Source of the DNA: Pectobacterium betavasculorum
Lineage (GTDB): Bacteria > Pseudomonadota > Gammaproteobacteria > Enterobacterales > Enterobacteriaceae
DNA length: 64,000 bases
Assembly (NCBI RefSeq): GCF_000749845.1
Contig: NZ_JQHM01000001.1
Coordinates: 1,612,001-1,676,000 of the forward strand
Direction: 5' to 3'
Below, one piece after another: positions 20,586 to 31,184 of the stretch (its first letter is position 1; each line of letters starts with the position of its first letter). The notes below the pieces were generated by a model. The model did no database searches and had not been told where the DNA came from. It saw nothing but the letters and a program-made list of their open reading frames with translations. Position numbers and translations under genes: made by a program.

Positions 20586-21779
20586 TTAACGCAGGCTAAC
20601 CAGCGTTTGCAGAATGGAATCCTGCGTTTTAATGGTTTGCGCGTTTGACTGGTAGTTACGCTGCGCAACAATCATACTGACCAGCTCTTTACTCAGGTCA
20701 ACGTTCGAACTTTCGGTGGATTTGCCGATCAGTTTCCCCAAACTTCCGGTACCCGCCAAACCGATAACCGCTTGACCGGAACTACCGGTTTCGGACCAGG
20801 CGTTATCCCCTTCAGGCGATAACCCTTCAGGGTTAGCAAAACCAGCCAATAAAATCTGCCCCAGCGGTTGTTTCTGACCGTTGCTATAGCTACCTTCGAT
20901 AGTACCATCGTCATTGATAGCAAACCCCGTCAGCGATCCTGGTGCGAAACCATTCTGAGTTGGGCTTTTATAGCTATAATCAGCGTTTTGCTGCACGCTA
21001 CCGCCAAAATTGAGTGTGAAGGTATTCGTCGCAGCACCGTTAGTACCAACGAGGTTGACAGTGAACGGCGTGTGACCCGTCAACGCACCATTAGGAGCAA
21101 AGCTTAATGTTCCTGCATTTTGATAATTAGCTGGGTTGATGGAGTCATCCTTGGCATAGGTTTGCCAAGTATTATCCGCAGTTTTAACGAAATACAGCGT
21201 GAAGTTATGCACGTTACCTTGGCTATCATATGTCGTTAATGCCGTTTTGCTGTTATACGTTCCTTCACTACCCGTATTATCCCACGCAGTGATCGAGTCG
21301 GATGACTTCAAGTTGGCAGTAAGAGCGGCAGTGGTGGTAGCACTCGCCAGCATATCACCATCGGGAATCGTCAAGGGTACAGGATCGGCACCCGTCTGAA
21401 CCGCTGGTGGCGTCCCTCCAACCGGATAGCCCGTCAATTGCATGCCTTGCGCATTGACGATATTACGTCCGTTCAGCATAAATTGACCATTACGGCTGTA
21501 ATAGGTAGAGCCGTTGGTATCTTGCAGACGATAAAAACCACCGCCGCTAATTGCAACATCCAGATCGCGTGAGGATGAGGTTACGGTACCACTACCGAAA
21601 TCCTGCAACACCGATGCTACCTTCACACCCATACCGACTTTAGAACCCGCGAACATATCAGCAAATGTGACGGTCCCGGATTTAAAACCTACTGTCGCTG
21701 AGTTAGCGATGTTATTACCGATAACATCCAGGTTATTAGATGCCGCGTTTAAACCACTGACCGCCTGAGAAAAACCCAT
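20586..21779 (-). CDS. flgE: Flagellar hook protein FlgE
   Basis: FlgE is the hook subunit, which forms the flexible joint. The 397-residue product begins MGFSQAVSGLNAASNNLDVI and shows the NNIANSATVGFKSGTV signature; the middle is variable (Thr/Asn/Ala rich); the C-terminal helix SSNVDLSKELVSMIVAQRNY is conserved. The length matches E. coli (402). FlgD, its scaffold, is encoded directly upstream. Confidence 0.97.
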   Translation of the reverse strand: MGFSQAVSGLNAASNNLDVIGNNIANSATVGFKSGTVTFADMFAGSKVGMGVKVASVLQDFGSGTVTSSSRDLDVAISGGGFYRLQDTNGSTYYSRNGQFMLNGRNIVNAQGMQLTGYPVGGTPPAVQTGADPVPLTIPDGDMLASATTTAALTANLKSSDSITAWDNTGSEGTYNSKTALTTYDSQGNVHNFTLYFVKTADNTWQTYAKDDSINPANYQNAGTLSFAPNGALTGHTPFTVNLVGTNGAATNTFTLNFGGSVQQNADYSYKSPTQNGFAPGSLTGFAINDDGTIEGSYSNGQKQPLGQILLAGFANPEGLSPEGDNAWSETGSSGQAVIGLAGTGSLGKLIGKSTESSNVDLSKELVSMIVAQRNYQSNAQTIKTQDSILQTLVSLR

Positions 21780-21854
21780 GCCGTTCTCCAGATGAATTGA
21801 TTAAGTTCTATTCCAGATTGTAAATTTCACTGGAATACTATGAAATTTATACTG

Positions 21855-22529
21855 TTACAGAATTTGCCTGACATCGTCCATCGTAGCTTTGCCGCGCAGT
21901 CCTAAATCCAGCAAGGCACCGCTATCACTGCGAACAACACTATTTACAACTGCATAGCTCAATGGCTGAACGACCTGCTGTGCCCCTCCCGTGCTGGCAG
22001 CAACAGTGAAGGTATAAGCTCCATCAGGCGCAACCGAGCCATCAGAAAGTTTGCTATCCCAGTTGAATGAATGAACGCCAGCAGAAAGCGTGCCCAGGTC
22101 GATTGTACGAACGGCTTTACCTGTCGCATCATTAACGGTGACAGTAACGACTTCTGCTGCTTTCTCCAGTTCCACACCAAAGGGAGTACTGGTTTCTTTG
22201 CCAACAAGGATATCTTTTCCAGGGATCATGACACTGTGGCCAATTAGCGTTGTTGCCTGCATAGATTGGTTGTTGCTGATCTGACCGGAGATAGAACCCA
22301 ATGTGGTATTCAACTTCTCAATACCACTGACTGTATTAAGCTGAGCAAGCTGGCTTACCAGTTGATCATTACTCATCGGATTCGTCGGATCCTGATTCTT
22401 CAACTGCGCAACCAGAAGTGTCAGAAATTGATTCTGTAAGTCGGCACTGCTGTTCTTTTCTACCGCCGTTGTAGACGAGAGACTCTGCGTACTACTCGCC
22501 GAGGAGGTATCATTAATAGTTACAGACAT
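21855..22529 (-). CDS. flgD: Hook cap scaffolding protein FlgD
   Basis: FlgD caps the growing hook and is later replaced by FlgK. The 224-residue product has the N-terminal export region rich in Ser/Thr, then the conserved block QFLTLLVAQLKNQDPTNPM (about residues 35-53), and a C-terminal Fn3/tudor-like domain ending MDDVRQIL. The position between flgC and flgE is conserved. Confidence 0.96.
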   Translation of the reverse strand: MSVTINDTSSASSTQSLSSTTAVEKNSSADLQNQFLTLLVAQLKNQDPTNPMSNDQLVSQLAQLNTVSGIEKLNTTLGSISGQISNNQSMQATTLIGHSVMIPGKDILVGKETSTPFGVELEKAAEVVTVTVNDATGKAVRTIDLGTLSAGVHSFNWDSKLSDGSVAPDGAYTFTVAASTGGAQQVVQPLSYAVVNSVVRSDSGALLDLGLRGKATMDDVRQIL

Positions 22530-22544
22530 TATTTCGTCTCCCGA

Positions 22545-22949
22545 TTATTGCCCGATCGTAAGCGTCTTCAGCATCATCGATTTTGTCGTATTCAAGACTT
22601 CGACGTTTGCCTGATAACTGCGTGATGCTGAAATGGTGTTCACCATCTCAGCCACTGGGTCAACATTCGGCATGCGAACGTATCCCTGACCATCTGCCAG
22701 CGGGTTGCCCGGTTCGTAAACCAGACGAGCAGGTGATGGGTCTTCAATAACATTGGCAACGCGTACGCCACCCGTTGATTGCCCTGGCGCTGCATTCACT
22801 TCGAATACAACCTGCTTGGCGCGATAAGGTTCGCCGTCAGGGCCCGTCACGCTGTCTGCGTTAGCCAGATTGCTGGCGCTCACATTCAGACGCTGAGATT
22901 GCGCAGAAAGCGCTGAGCCTGAAATTTCGAATATATTTAATAACGACAT
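22545..22949 (-). CDS. flgC: Proximal rod protein FlgC
   Basis: FlgC is a proximal rod protein of 134 residues. It starts [20 protein letters not shown], with the rod signature [11 protein letters not shown] near residue 25, and ends with the helix [20 protein letters not shown]. Length and order (flgB-flgC-flgD) are as in E. coli. Confidence 0.97.
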   Translation of the reverse strand: MSLLNIFEISGSALSAQSQRLNVSASNLANADSVTGPDGEPYRAKQVVFEVNAAPGQSTGGVRVANVIEDPSPARLVYEPGNPLADGQGYVRMPNVDPVAEMVNTISASRSYQANVEVLNTTKSMMLKTLTIGQ

Positions 22950-22977
22950 GAATCTTTACCTTCCCATCGCGCTACGA

Positions 22978-23394
22978 TCATGAACCTGACTGAAGAACCG
23001 ACATCATGCCTTTAATCTGTCCGCCCAGAACGGTCAGGTTGGTTTGATATTTCAGGCTATTATCGGCAAAATTAGTACGTTCACGATCCATATCGACCGT
23101 ATTGCCATCCAACGCAGGCTGATCGGGTACGCGATATAACAAATCAAGCTCCGGCGGCTGAAAATTCTGTGCCGGTATATGCCGTACAGATGTTGTTTTC
23201 AGCGCGATACCTGTACCGTTCACCCGCCCTTGCTCCATCGTTTTACTGAGCTGGCTGGCAAAATCGATGTCCCTGGCCTGATAGCCTGGCGTATCCGCAT
23301 TAGCAATATTCGCGGCCAGAATCTCCTGCCGCTGGGCACGCAAGTTCAACGCTTCCTGCTGAAACCGCAACGAGGCGTCTAATTTATCAAGCAT
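22978..23394 (-). CDS. flgB: Proximal rod protein FlgB
   Basis: FlgB is the first gene of the flgBCDEFGHIJ operon and encodes a 138-residue proximal rod protein. The signature [19 protein letters not shown] lies at about residues 30-48, and [17 protein letters not shown] forms the C-terminal helix. A very strong ribosome site (GGAGGGAG) precedes the ATG. Its promoter must lie in the 164-nt gap shared with divergent flgA. Confidence 0.97.
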   Translation of the reverse strand: MLDKLDASLRFQQEALNLRAQRQEILAANIANADTPGYQARDIDFASQLSKTMEQGRVNGTGIALKTTSVRHIPAQNFQPPELDLLYRVPDQPALDGNTVDMDRERTNFADNSLKYQTNLTVLGGQIKGMMSVLQSGS

Positions 23395-23558
23395 GCTCCC
23401 TCCGCAAGTTAAAATTTGGAGTGAGTAGGATAATTCTCATGATGGCTATGCCATCGAACGAATAGACACCAAATGCAGCGCTATTTATTGCCTTAACCTC
23501 ACGCTGACATCGTTACACTGATGCCCGATATAATCAGAATCAGGAGAGCCGAACCGGA
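23395..23558. promoter_or_regulatory. Divergent flgB / flgA promoter region
   Basis: The 164 bases between the divergent flgB and flgA starts must hold both promoters. In E. coli this region is activated by FlhDC (class 2). I cannot define the FlhDC boxes by eye. The call rests on gene arrangement. Confidence 0.6.
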
Positions 23559-24227
23559 ATGAAAACAATATATTATTACCTATGCCTGGCGGCGACCGGT
23601 TTTTTCATTCTTTGTCCCTCTGTCAATGCGAACGACCTTCCAGCGCAGATCAATCAATTTTTTGCTTCACGCTTTCAAGGAAGCACGAATACCGTTAACG
23701 TTGTGGTAAAATCGCCGGAATCACAGTGGCCACAGTGCGAAGCGCCCCAAATCACATTGCCCGGAAATACAAAAATGTGGGGCAATGTCAGTCTGTCCGT
23801 ACGTTGTGGACAGCAGCGTCGCTTTATTCAAACCGAGGTTCAGGTAACAGGGAACTATGTCACCAGTTCACGACCTGTAAATCGCGGGACAACCCTGACA
23901 GAAAAAGATATTAGTTTGACAAAAGGCAGGCTCGATTTATTGCCTTTGCGCCCTATACTGACGTTGCAAAGCGCACAAGGTGCAGTCCTTTTACGCGATC
24001 TCACTCCCGGGCAGGTGATTACCGCGTCAATGATTAGACGAGCCTGGGTCGTAAAGGCAGGCCAGTCGGTACAAATCATCGCCCAAGGGGAAGGCTTTAC
24101 GATTAATGGCGAAGGAAAAGCCATGAATAACGCGGCAGCGGGACAAGCCGTCAGAGTCAGAACGGCAAATGGACAAATAGTCAGCGGAATCACAAACGAA
24201 GATGGGATTATTCTGATCTCACAGTAA
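23559..24227 (+). CDS. flgA: P-ring assembly chaperone FlgA
   Basis: FlgA is the periplasmic chaperone for P-ring assembly. The 222-residue product starts with a signal peptide (cut expected after VNA, about residue 24) and has the SAF-type domain with TSSRPVNRGTTLTEKDISL and LLRDLTPGQVITASMIRRAW, then VQIIAQGEGFTINGEGKAMN and a C-terminal VSGITNEDGIILIS. It is divergent from flgB. Its stop overlaps the -35 region of the flgM promoter. Confidence 0.96.
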   Translation: MKTIYYYLCLAATGFFILCPSVNANDLPAQINQFFASRFQGSTNTVNVVVKSPESQWPQCEAPQITLPGNTKMWGNVSLSVRCGQQRRFIQTEVQVTGNYVTSSRPVNRGTTLTEKDISLTKGRLDLLPLRPILTLQSAQGAVLLRDLTPGQVITASMIRRAWVVKAGQSVQIIAQGEGFTINGEGKAMNNAAAGQAVRVRTANGQIVSGITNEDGIILISQ

Positions 24228-24232
24228 TTAAT

Positions 24233-24259
24233 TAAAGATTTGCTCATGTTTGCCGATGA
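24233..24259 (+). promoter_or_regulatory. Sigma-28 (FliA) type promoter of flgMN
   Basis: TAAA, exactly 15 bases, then GCCGATGA: one mismatch from the enterobacterial FliA consensus TAAA-N15-GCCGATAA. It lies about 110 nt before the flgM ATG, starting just after the flgA stop, so flgMN can be expressed late as well as by read-through from flgA. Confidence 0.9.
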
Positions 24260-24368
24260 TAATTACAGAGTCATTACTGACGACGTTTTAAAATTGGACA
24301 CCAATGTGATTGGTATTTATCAACACATTGATGATTAACCATTTATCCTCAAATCAGAGGGATGTATT

Positions 24369-24665
24369 ATGAGTATTGATCGCACACAGTCACTGAAGCC
24401 GGTCAGTCAAGTTCAGCAACGCGAATCTGGCGATGTCGCTAAAACCAAGCCTAAGCAGGCTGAAGCTCAGTCTGAAGTCAGCGCAACTCAGGTGAAACTG
24501 AGCGATGCGCAGGCAAAGTTGATGCAGCCGGGTACGCAGGACATAGACATGAACCGCGTTGAAACCCTGAAACAGGCAATTCGTGATGGCTCACTTAAAA
24601 TTGATGCCGGAAAAATTGCGGATGCGTTGCTTAAAGAAACGCAGGAATTTTTAGCAGGTAATTAA
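24369..24665 (+). CDS. flgM: Anti-sigma-28 factor FlgM
   Basis: FlgM holds sigma-28 (FliA) inactive until the hook is finished and FlgM is exported. The 98-residue product begins [20 protein letters not shown] and its C-terminal half contains the FliA-binding helices ([20 protein letters not shown]). The size matches E. coli (97). A GAGGGATG ribosome site precedes the ATG. flgN follows 5 nt later. Confidence 0.97.
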   Translation: MSIDRTQSLKPVSQVQQRESGDVAKTKPKQAEAQSEVSATQVKLSDAQAKLMQPGTQDIDMNRVETLKQAIRDGSLKIDAGKIADALLKETQEFLAGN

Positions 24666-24670
24666 TAGTT

Positions 24671-25108
24671 ATGGAAAATCTGCAATCGACGCTGAATCAA
24701 CTGCTGAGTAATCTGCGTGAGCTTGATGTCGTGATGTCAGAAGAGCAAACGCTACTTTGTGCTGGTCATATTAACAGCATTGCTCTGCAACAGATGACTG
24801 AGAAGAAGACTTCCTTGCTGGCAACGATGCAGCATTTGGAAGCGCGACGCCATGAGGCTGAATCGGTTCTTAAGCTGCAAGCACCTTACGACGGTATTGA
24901 ACAACTTTCTGTTTATTGGCAGCAAGTGCAAGAGTTAACCAGACGCCTAAATAATCAGAATAAACATAATGGTCTTCTGCTTAGTCGGCATATTGCATAT
25001 ACGAACGAAGCCATCAATATACTGAAGCCTCGTCATGGTCAGGGACTGTATGGTCCAGATGGTCAGTCGAAAGGTGTCACAGTAGGCGGTAGAAAAATTA
25101 CGTTCTAA
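24671..25108 (+). CDS. flgN: Export chaperone FlgN for FlgK and FlgL
   Basis: FlgN is the cytoplasmic chaperone for the junction proteins FlgK and FlgL. The 145-residue, all-helical, Leu/Gln-rich product starts MENLQSTLNQLLSNLRELD, and its C-terminal segment has YGPDGQSKG, common in this family. It is co-transcribed with flgM and ends 1 nt before a terminator stem begins. Confidence 0.94.
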   Translation: MENLQSTLNQLLSNLRELDVVMSEEQTLLCAGHINSIALQQMTEKKTSLLATMQHLEARRHEAESVLKLQAPYDGIEQLSVYWQQVQELTRRLNNQNKHNGLLLSRHIAYTNEAINILKPRHGQGLYGPDGQSKGVTVGGRKITF

Positions 25109-25136
25109 AAGTCTCTGCATCGGAGTAGAGACTTTT
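25107..25136 (+). terminator. Terminator shared by flgN and flhE
   Basis: A perfect 10-bp stem (AAAAGTCTCT / AGAGACTTTT) with a 10-nt loop. It has an A-run on one side and a T-run on the other, so it can end both the flgMN transcript and the convergent flhBAE transcript. Confidence 0.85.
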
Positions 25137-25163
25137 AATTAATTAAAAACAATAATTTAAAAA

Positions 25164-25583
25164 CTACTTATAGTTTACAGCAATATCGATCGTGCGCACG
25201 TTGAACGTATGATTAATCCGTCCATTCCCTTTGATGTAGTATACAAAGCGAAATTCGTTATTTGCTGCTAACCCATCGAATGCCTGAGTTTGTCCATCCC
25301 CACTCCCATCGAGGTCAACACAGCGCTGCGGCAACTGTGAGCATAGTTTTACAACAAGCCCTACAGGTATTGCTGAATCAATAACGTGTCGCCAATATAT
25401 TGTCGTAATAGTTTCATCCGACTTAACGGCTATATTAGGAACAAACGCTGACGTCGTTATCATTTCACCGCGGTTATCAAGTTTTATTCCCGTCATACTT
25501 CCGTTCCAACTACCTGGCGTCGCGTTGGCACAAAGCGGAAGTGCCAGCGCTGTTGCTACCAGAGAGGGTATTACCATCCTCAT
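25164..25583 (-). CDS. flhE: Flagellar protein FlhE
   Basis: FlhE is a small periplasmic protein found at the end of flhBA operons in enterobacteria; in Salmonella it is linked to control of proton leak through the export gate. The 139-residue product has a signal peptide (cut expected after ANA, about residue 21) and two Cys in KLCSQLPQRC. Its ATG overlaps the flhA stop by 4 nt. The identification rests on position, size and the signal peptide more than on a strong motif. Confidence 0.88.
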   Translation of the reverse strand: MRMVIPSLVATALALPLCANATPGSWNGSMTGIKLDNRGEMITTSAFVPNIAVKSDETITTIYWRHVIDSAIPVGLVVKLCSQLPQRCVDLDGSGDGQTQAFDGLAANNEFRFVYYIKGNGRINHTFNVRTIDIAVNYK

Positions 25584-27664
25584 TTATTGGCTTCCCCAAT
25601 AACCGATGTCATACGAATCTGACGATGATCGCTGATTTCCAGATTAGAAAGTACGGCCATGTTTGGCAGGCTACGATGCAAGAATCGAGCGAGCAAAGCG
25701 CGTAAAGCATGGTTCACCAGCAGAACTGGCGGAGCCCCCAACATTTCCTGCCGCTGTAGCGCTTGTTTCGCCTGTTCAAGCAGGCGATCGGCAAGCCCCG
25801 GTTCAAGACCACCACCGCCTTGAAGCGCCTGTAGAAGAAGGCGTTCCAACGATCCTTCCAGGCCGATAACCTGAAGTTCGCTATCTCCTGGAAACCACTG
25901 CTGAGTGATGGCCCGTCCCAGTGCAACTCTAACCACCGTGGTAAGTTCATAAGGGTCTGGCTGCACTGGCGCATGTTCAGCCAATGTCTCCATGATAGTG
26001 CGCATATCCCTAATCGAAACCCTCTCGCTGAGCAGGTTTTGCAAAACCTTATGCAAGGTCGTTAGCGTTACCACACCAGGAATGAAATCTTCTGTCAGTT
26101 TCGGCATTTCCTGCGCAACGCGTTCCATTAATTGCTGAGCTTCTTGACGACCAAACAGCTCGCTGGCGTGTAATGCAATTAAGTGGTTCAAGTGTGTTGC
26201 GACCACTGTACTTGCTTCTACTACCGTAAATCCCTGAGCTTGAGCTTGATCTTTCAGTGCATTATCAATCCAGACTGCTGGCAACCCAAACGCAGGATCC
26301 TGCGTGATATCTCCAGACAAAGAGCCAACCGCATTACCCGGATTGATCGCCATCCAACGCCCGGGGTGAGCTTCACCGCTGCCCACTTCAACACCTTTCA
26401 TCAATATGCGATAACTGGCGGGCTGAAGCTCCAAATTATCCCGGATATGAACGACTGGAGGTAAGTATCCCATTTCCTGAGCAAACTTTTTCCTGATACT
26501 ACGAATCCTGCCCAGGAGCTCGCCATCTTGCTGCGCATCAACCATTGGGATCAATCGATAGCCAACTTCCATACCCAGCGGATCTTCAAGCTGTACATCA
26601 GACCAACTGGCTTCAATAACCTGATGCTTCTCCATTGATGCCGGTATAGGTTGCATCGCGGGCTCTTTCGTTTGTTCCCCACGCATCCACCAGGCAAGCC
26701 CTAGTAGGGATGCAGTGAATAACAGGAAGACAAAGTTGGGCATTCCCGGAACCAACCCAATAAGTCCAATCACCGCTGCACTCAGCACCATAACCCGCGG
26801 ATTATTGAATAGCTGGGTGACCATCTGCTGGCCAACGTCCTGATCGGTACTCACGCGAGTGACAATAACACCCGCCGCGGTAGAGATAATCAGAGCAGGT
26901 ATCTGAGCAACCAAACCATCACCGATAGTAAGCAGCGTATAGCTTTCTGCAGCCTGCCCTACCGGCATGTTGTGCTGAACAACACCGACGATCAATCCGC
27001 CAACAATGTTAATGACCATGATAATCAACCCAGCGACGGCGTCTCCACGCACGAACTTACTAGCACCATCCATTGAGCCATAGAAATCTGACTCCTGAGT
27101 TACCTCAGCACGGCGCTTTTTCGCCTCTTCCTCACCAATTATCCCAGCATTAAGATCGGCATCGATAGCCATCTGTTTACCTGGCATACCATCCAACACA
27201 AAGCGGGCACCGACCTCAGCGATACGTCCTGCACCTTTGGTGATAACCATAAAGTTGATTAAGACGAGAATAATAAAGACCACAATACCAATGGCAAAAT
27301 TCCCACCGACCAGAAAGTGCCCAAATGCTTCAACGACCTTCCCAGCTGCGGCAGTACCCGTGTGCCCTTCCAACAAAATAATACGGGTAGATGCAACGTT
27401 AAGTGACAAACGCAATAACGTAGAAAACAGTAGGATCGTAGGGAACGCGGCGAATTCCAGCGTCCGTTGCGTAAACATCGCAACCAGCAATACCATGATT
27501 GATAGTGCGATGTTAAAGGTAAATAGCAGATCCAGAATGAATGGTGGTAGCGGCAATACCATCATGGAAAGTATCAGCAGGATCAGTATTGGCCCAGCTA
27601 ATATTTGCCATTGGGTACCTTTCATATTACCCGGTAAACGAAGCAAAGAGGCCAAATTAGCCAT
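25580..27664 (-). CDS. flhA: Flagellar export gate protein FlhA
   Basis: FlhA is the large membrane ring of the export gate that receives chaperone-substrate complexes. The start at 27664 gives MANLASLLRLPGNMKGTQWQ, and about eight membrane segments follow in the first 340 residues. The signature region VLDGMPGKQMAIDADLNAG at about 150-170 is the FHIPEP-type loop. A large cytoplasmic domain follows. The 694-residue length fits E. coli (692). The ATG lies inside the flhB end (8-nt overlap), so translation is coupled. Confidence 0.97.
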   Translation of the reverse strand: MANLASLLRLPGNMKGTQWQILAGPILILLILSMMVLPLPPFILDLLFTFNIALSIMVLLVAMFTQRTLEFAAFPTILLFSTLLRLSLNVASTRIILLEGHTGTAAAGKVVEAFGHFLVGGNFAIGIVVFIILVLINFMVITKGAGRIAEVGARFVLDGMPGKQMAIDADLNAGIIGEEEAKKRRAEVTQESDFYGSMDGASKFVRGDAVAGLIIMVINIVGGLIVGVVQHNMPVGQAAESYTLLTIGDGLVAQIPALIISTAAGVIVTRVSTDQDVGQQMVTQLFNNPRVMVLSAAVIGLIGLVPGMPNFVFLLFTASLLGLAWWMRGEQTKEPAMQPIPASMEKHQVIEASWSDVQLEDPLGMEVGYRLIPMVDAQQDGELLGRIRSIRKKFAQEMGYLPPVVHIRDNLELQPASYRILMKGVEVGSGEAHPGRWMAINPGNAVGSLSGDITQDPAFGLPAVWIDNALKDQAQAQGFTVVEASTVVATHLNHLIALHASELFGRQEAQQLMERVAQEMPKLTEDFIPGVVTLTTLHKVLQNLLSERVSIRDMRTIMETLAEHAPVQPDPYELTTVVRVALGRAITQQWFPGDSELQVIGLEGSLERLLLQALQGGGGLEPGLADRLLEQAKQALQRQEMLGAPPVLLVNHALRALLARFLHRSLPNMAVLSNLEISDHRQIRMTSVIGEANK

Positions 27665-28808
27665 CAGTAGTATTCTCTTTAGCAAAATCCAGTGCATCCG
27701 GCACTGGTAGATGTTTCGGTTTTCTAGGAATTAATCCACCTTCGCGCTTCCAGCGTTTCAGTTGATAAACCCAGGCTAAGACTTCTGCAACAGCAGCATA
27801 CAATGAGGCGGGAATATGCTGGCCGACCTCTGAATGACGAAATAGTGCTCGCGCCAATGGTGGTGCTTCCAAAATAGGAACACGGTGTTCTGTTCCCAAT
27901 TCACGAATACGCAAAGCAACCTCTCCAGCCCCTTTAGCCAACACTTTCGGCGCATTCATTTTTTTATCATCATAGCGTAATGCTATTGCATAGTGCGTCG
28001 GGTTAGTGACTATCACATCAGCCTTAGGCACATCAGCCATCATCCTACGCTGGGCCATTGCCCTTTGCTGCTGACGAATGCGACCTTTCACATGAGGGTC
28101 GCCCTCGCTTTGTTTATGCTCATCACGAATTTCTTGCTTCGTCATCCGTAATTTTTTGATGTGGCTCCAGACTTGCCAAAACACATCAAAAGCGACCATA
28201 GGAATAAGGCCCATAATGATGAGAAAGCCACACATTACAGCCAATTCCAATGCATCACCTAACGCCGCAATCGGTGCTTCGGATACCAAATGCAAGATTT
28301 TCGGCCAGTTGTGAATCAAGAACAAGGTACTAATGATCCCAACCATGACTGATTTCAATATCGCCTTGAAAAGCTCCGCCAATGATTGGGAAGAAAATAA
28401 CCGTTTCAGCCCAGAAATAGGATCTAATTTTTTGAAGTCAACTTTTAATGACTTGGTACTAAATAATACCCCACCCAGCAGCATCGGTGCAGACAGCGCA
28501 ACCAATACAGTCCCAAGCATAATCGGTACCAGCGCCGATGCAGCCTGACGCAGTAATGAACCAACATGGCGTAGCATTTGTGTATCATCGCCAATCGTCG
28601 CGTAATCAAAATTTAACGACTGCGAGAGAATCCTGGCCAATCGGCCAGCCATGGCATCGCCGCCCATCCACAAAATAGCCAATCCTACGACCATCATCAG
28701 AACAGAAGTCAGCTCTCGAGATCGAGGTATCTGGCCCTCTTCTCGCGCCTTCTCCTCCTTTTGAGGAGTGGGGGCTTCTGTTTTTTCTAGATCGCTATCT
28801 TCAGCCAC
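27657..28808 (-). CDS. flhB: Flagellar export switch protein FlhB
   Basis: FlhB changes export specificity from hook to filament after self-cleavage. The cleavage motif NPTH is present (VTNPTHYAIAL, about residues 269-272). Four membrane segments lie in the first 210 residues and the N-terminus is the usual acidic MAEDSDLEKTEAPTPQK. The length of 383 residues matches E. coli (382). It is the first gene of flhBAE; a 240-nt gap separates it from cheZ. Confidence 0.98.
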   Translation of the reverse strand: MAEDSDLEKTEAPTPQKEEKAREEGQIPRSRELTSVLMMVVGLAILWMGGDAMAGRLARILSQSLNFDYATIGDDTQMLRHVGSLLRQAASALVPIMLGTVLVALSAPMLLGGVLFSTKSLKVDFKKLDPISGLKRLFSSQSLAELFKAILKSVMVGIISTLFLIHNWPKILHLVSEAPIAALGDALELAVMCGFLIIMGLIPMVAFDVFWQVWSHIKKLRMTKQEIRDEHKQSEGDPHVKGRIRQQQRAMAQRRMMADVPKADVIVTNPTHYAIALRYDDKKMNAPKVLAKGAGEVALRIRELGTEHRVPILEAPPLARALFRHSEVGQHIPASLYAAVAEVLAWVYQLKRWKREGGLIPRKPKHLPVPDALDFAKENTTDG

Positions 28809-29049
28809 GTTGGCGTTCCTGTTACAACTTTCGGGATAGGAATTTGCTGCCTAGCATGACAAATACGAGAAAGTTTTATGGCTGGAACAACGAGAAAAAC
28901 CAACGCTTCTTTAACGAATAGTAAGAATGAAAGGGAGGAAGAAATCGAGTTTAGCTATTTATGGCCATAAATATGACCATAAATAACTGAGGCGATGGTG
29001 CTCGTAACCTTTGCAAAGAAGAAAATGAGTCTTTTCGAAGCAAGGTTTA

Positions 29050-29694
29050 TCAGAATCCGAGGCTATCCAGAAGATCGTCAACCTGATCTTGATTGGCGAC
29101 AATGCCTGCAGCACCTTTGTCCAACTGTGGCCCATTCAGAAGACCATCATTTTCTCGCTTCGGTGCATCTGGTTTTTCCGGAATATTTTCCAGCAACACC
29201 ATCAGCAGTTGTTTTTCAATCTCCTGAACAACATCCATCATACGCTTGATTACCTGACCGGTAAGGTCCTGGAAATCCTGCGCCATCATAATTTCCAACA
29301 GTTGAGCATTGGTAAACGAGGTATGCTGTGGTACATCTTCAAGATAGCTACGCGTATCCGTCACTAATTCGCGCGCATCAGCCAGCTCGATAGGGTTTTC
29401 AAACCATTCATCCCAACGAACTTTTAGAGATTTGGCATCAGCTTCTAGTTGGTTCTGGCGTGGTTGCGCAGCCTCTACGCAGTTCAGAGCTCGCTCTGCC
29501 GCTTGCGCAGTCATCTGGACAACATAGTCAAGACGATCGCGGGCATCAGGGATAGCCTCTGCTGCTTCTGCTATCGCATTATCCAGACCCAGCTCTTTCA
29601 GACTATCGCGCAGCATACGAGTCAATTGGCCGATACGCGAAATGATCTCGGTTGCTGAAGCTGTGTCGTTCACGGACGGCATATGTGGCGTCAT
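29050..29694 (-). CDS. cheZ: CheY-P phosphatase CheZ
   Basis: CheZ speeds the loss of phosphate from CheY and so ends the tumble signal. The 214-residue, mainly helical product has the active-site segment [20 protein letters not shown] (about residues 137-156), which contains the catalytic Gln, and ends with the CheY-binding tail [13 protein letters not shown]. The ribosome site AAGGGG precedes the ATG; cheY ends 9 nt upstream. Confidence 0.97.
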   Translation of the reverse strand: MTPHMPSVNDTASATEIISRIGQLTRMLRDSLKELGLDNAIAEAAEAIPDARDRLDYVVQMTAQAAERALNCVEAAQPRQNQLEADAKSLKVRWDEWFENPIELADARELVTDTRSYLEDVPQHTSFTNAQLLEIMMAQDFQDLTGQVIKRMMDVVQEIEKQLLMVLLENIPEKPDAPKRENDGLLNGPQLDKGAAGIVANQDQVDDLLDSLGF

Positions 29695-29703
29695 AAGATC
29701 CCC

Positions 29704-30117
<414 letters not shown>

Positions 30118-30131
30118 TCACCGAGAGCTGC

Positions 30132-31184
30132 TTATATACGTAATGCCTGTCCGGCAGAGATTTGTGCCAACATACGCTGGCTCACCTGGTGCAAATCCAC
30201 CACTTCATCGACGCCACCCATCGCAATCGCTTCGCGTGGCATCCCAAAAACTACACAACTTGCTTCGTTTTGGGCCAGAGTATAAGCACCTGCCTGATGG
30301 AGTTCCAACATACCAGCGGCCCCATCATTCCCCATTCCTGTAAGGATAACCCCTACAGCATTTCGCCCTGCGTATTGGGCAACCGAACGGAATAACACAT
30401 CCACTGATGGACGATGCCGATTGACTGGCGGTCCATCATTCAAACGAACTTGATAGTTTGCCCCACTACGAGCTAACTCAAGATGGCGAGCCCCCGGAGC
30501 AATATAGGCATGCCCAGGAAGAACACGCTCTCCATCCTCCGCTTCTTTCACCGTAATCTGACATAGCTTGTTCAAACGCTCGGCGAAAGACTTCGTAAAG
30601 CCCGGTGGCATATGCTGTGTAATCAATAACGCAGGGCTGGTCGGCGGCAGGGGTTGTAATACATGTCGTATCGCTTCCGTTCCCCCTGTCGATGCGCCAA
30701 TCGCAATCAATTTTTCACTACTGAGTAGTGGCGTGTGCTGAATAATTTTTGTCGGCTCTGACGCTGTACTACGTTGCGGCAAGCGCGCTTTCGCTGCCGT
30801 GCGAATTTTTTCCGCAATCAGCTCGCTGTATGCCAACATTCCCTCACGGATACCTAACTGCGGCTTGGTAACAAAATCAATCGCACCAAGCTCGAGTGCG
30901 CGAAGCGTTATCTCCGAACCTTTGCCAGTCAGTGATGACACCATGACAACAGGCATCGGACGCAGGCGCATAAGCTTTTCAAGAAAATCCAACCCATCCA
31001 TACGCGGCATTTCGACATCAAGCGTCAATACCTGAGGATTGAATTTTTTAATCAAATCACGAGCAACTAATGGATCTGGCGCAGTTGCGACAACCTCCAT
31101 ATCAGGGTGGCTATTAATTATTTCAGTCATGATTTGGCGCATGAGGGCAGAATCATCAACGCATAATACTCTTATCTTGCTCAT
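30132..31184 (-). CDS. cheB: Chemotaxis methylesterase/deamidase CheB
   Basis: CheB removes methyl groups from receptors during adaptation. The N-terminal receiver has the phosphoacceptor Asp in [11 protein letters not shown] (about residue 56); the C-terminal esterase domain has the catalytic Ser in [12 protein letters not shown] (about 165), His in ITQHMPPGF (about 190) and Asp in [10 protein letters not shown] (about 286). The 350-residue length is typical. Its ATG overlaps the cheR stop (TAATG). Confidence 0.98.
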   Translation of the reverse strand: MSKIRVLCVDDSALMRQIMTEIINSHPDMEVVATAPDPLVARDLIKKFNPQVLTLDVEMPRMDGLDFLEKLMRLRPMPVVMVSSLTGKGSEITLRALELGAIDFVTKPQLGIREGMLAYSELIAEKIRTAAKARLPQRSTASEPTKIIQHTPLLSSEKLIAIGASTGGTEAIRHVLQPLPPTSPALLITQHMPPGFTKSFAERLNKLCQITVKEAEDGERVLPGHAYIAPGARHLELARSGANYQVRLNDGPPVNRHRPSVDVLFRSVAQYAGRNAVGVILTGMGNDGAAGMLELHQAGAYTLAQNEASCVVFGMPREAIAMGGVDEVVDLHQVSQRMLAQISAGQALRI

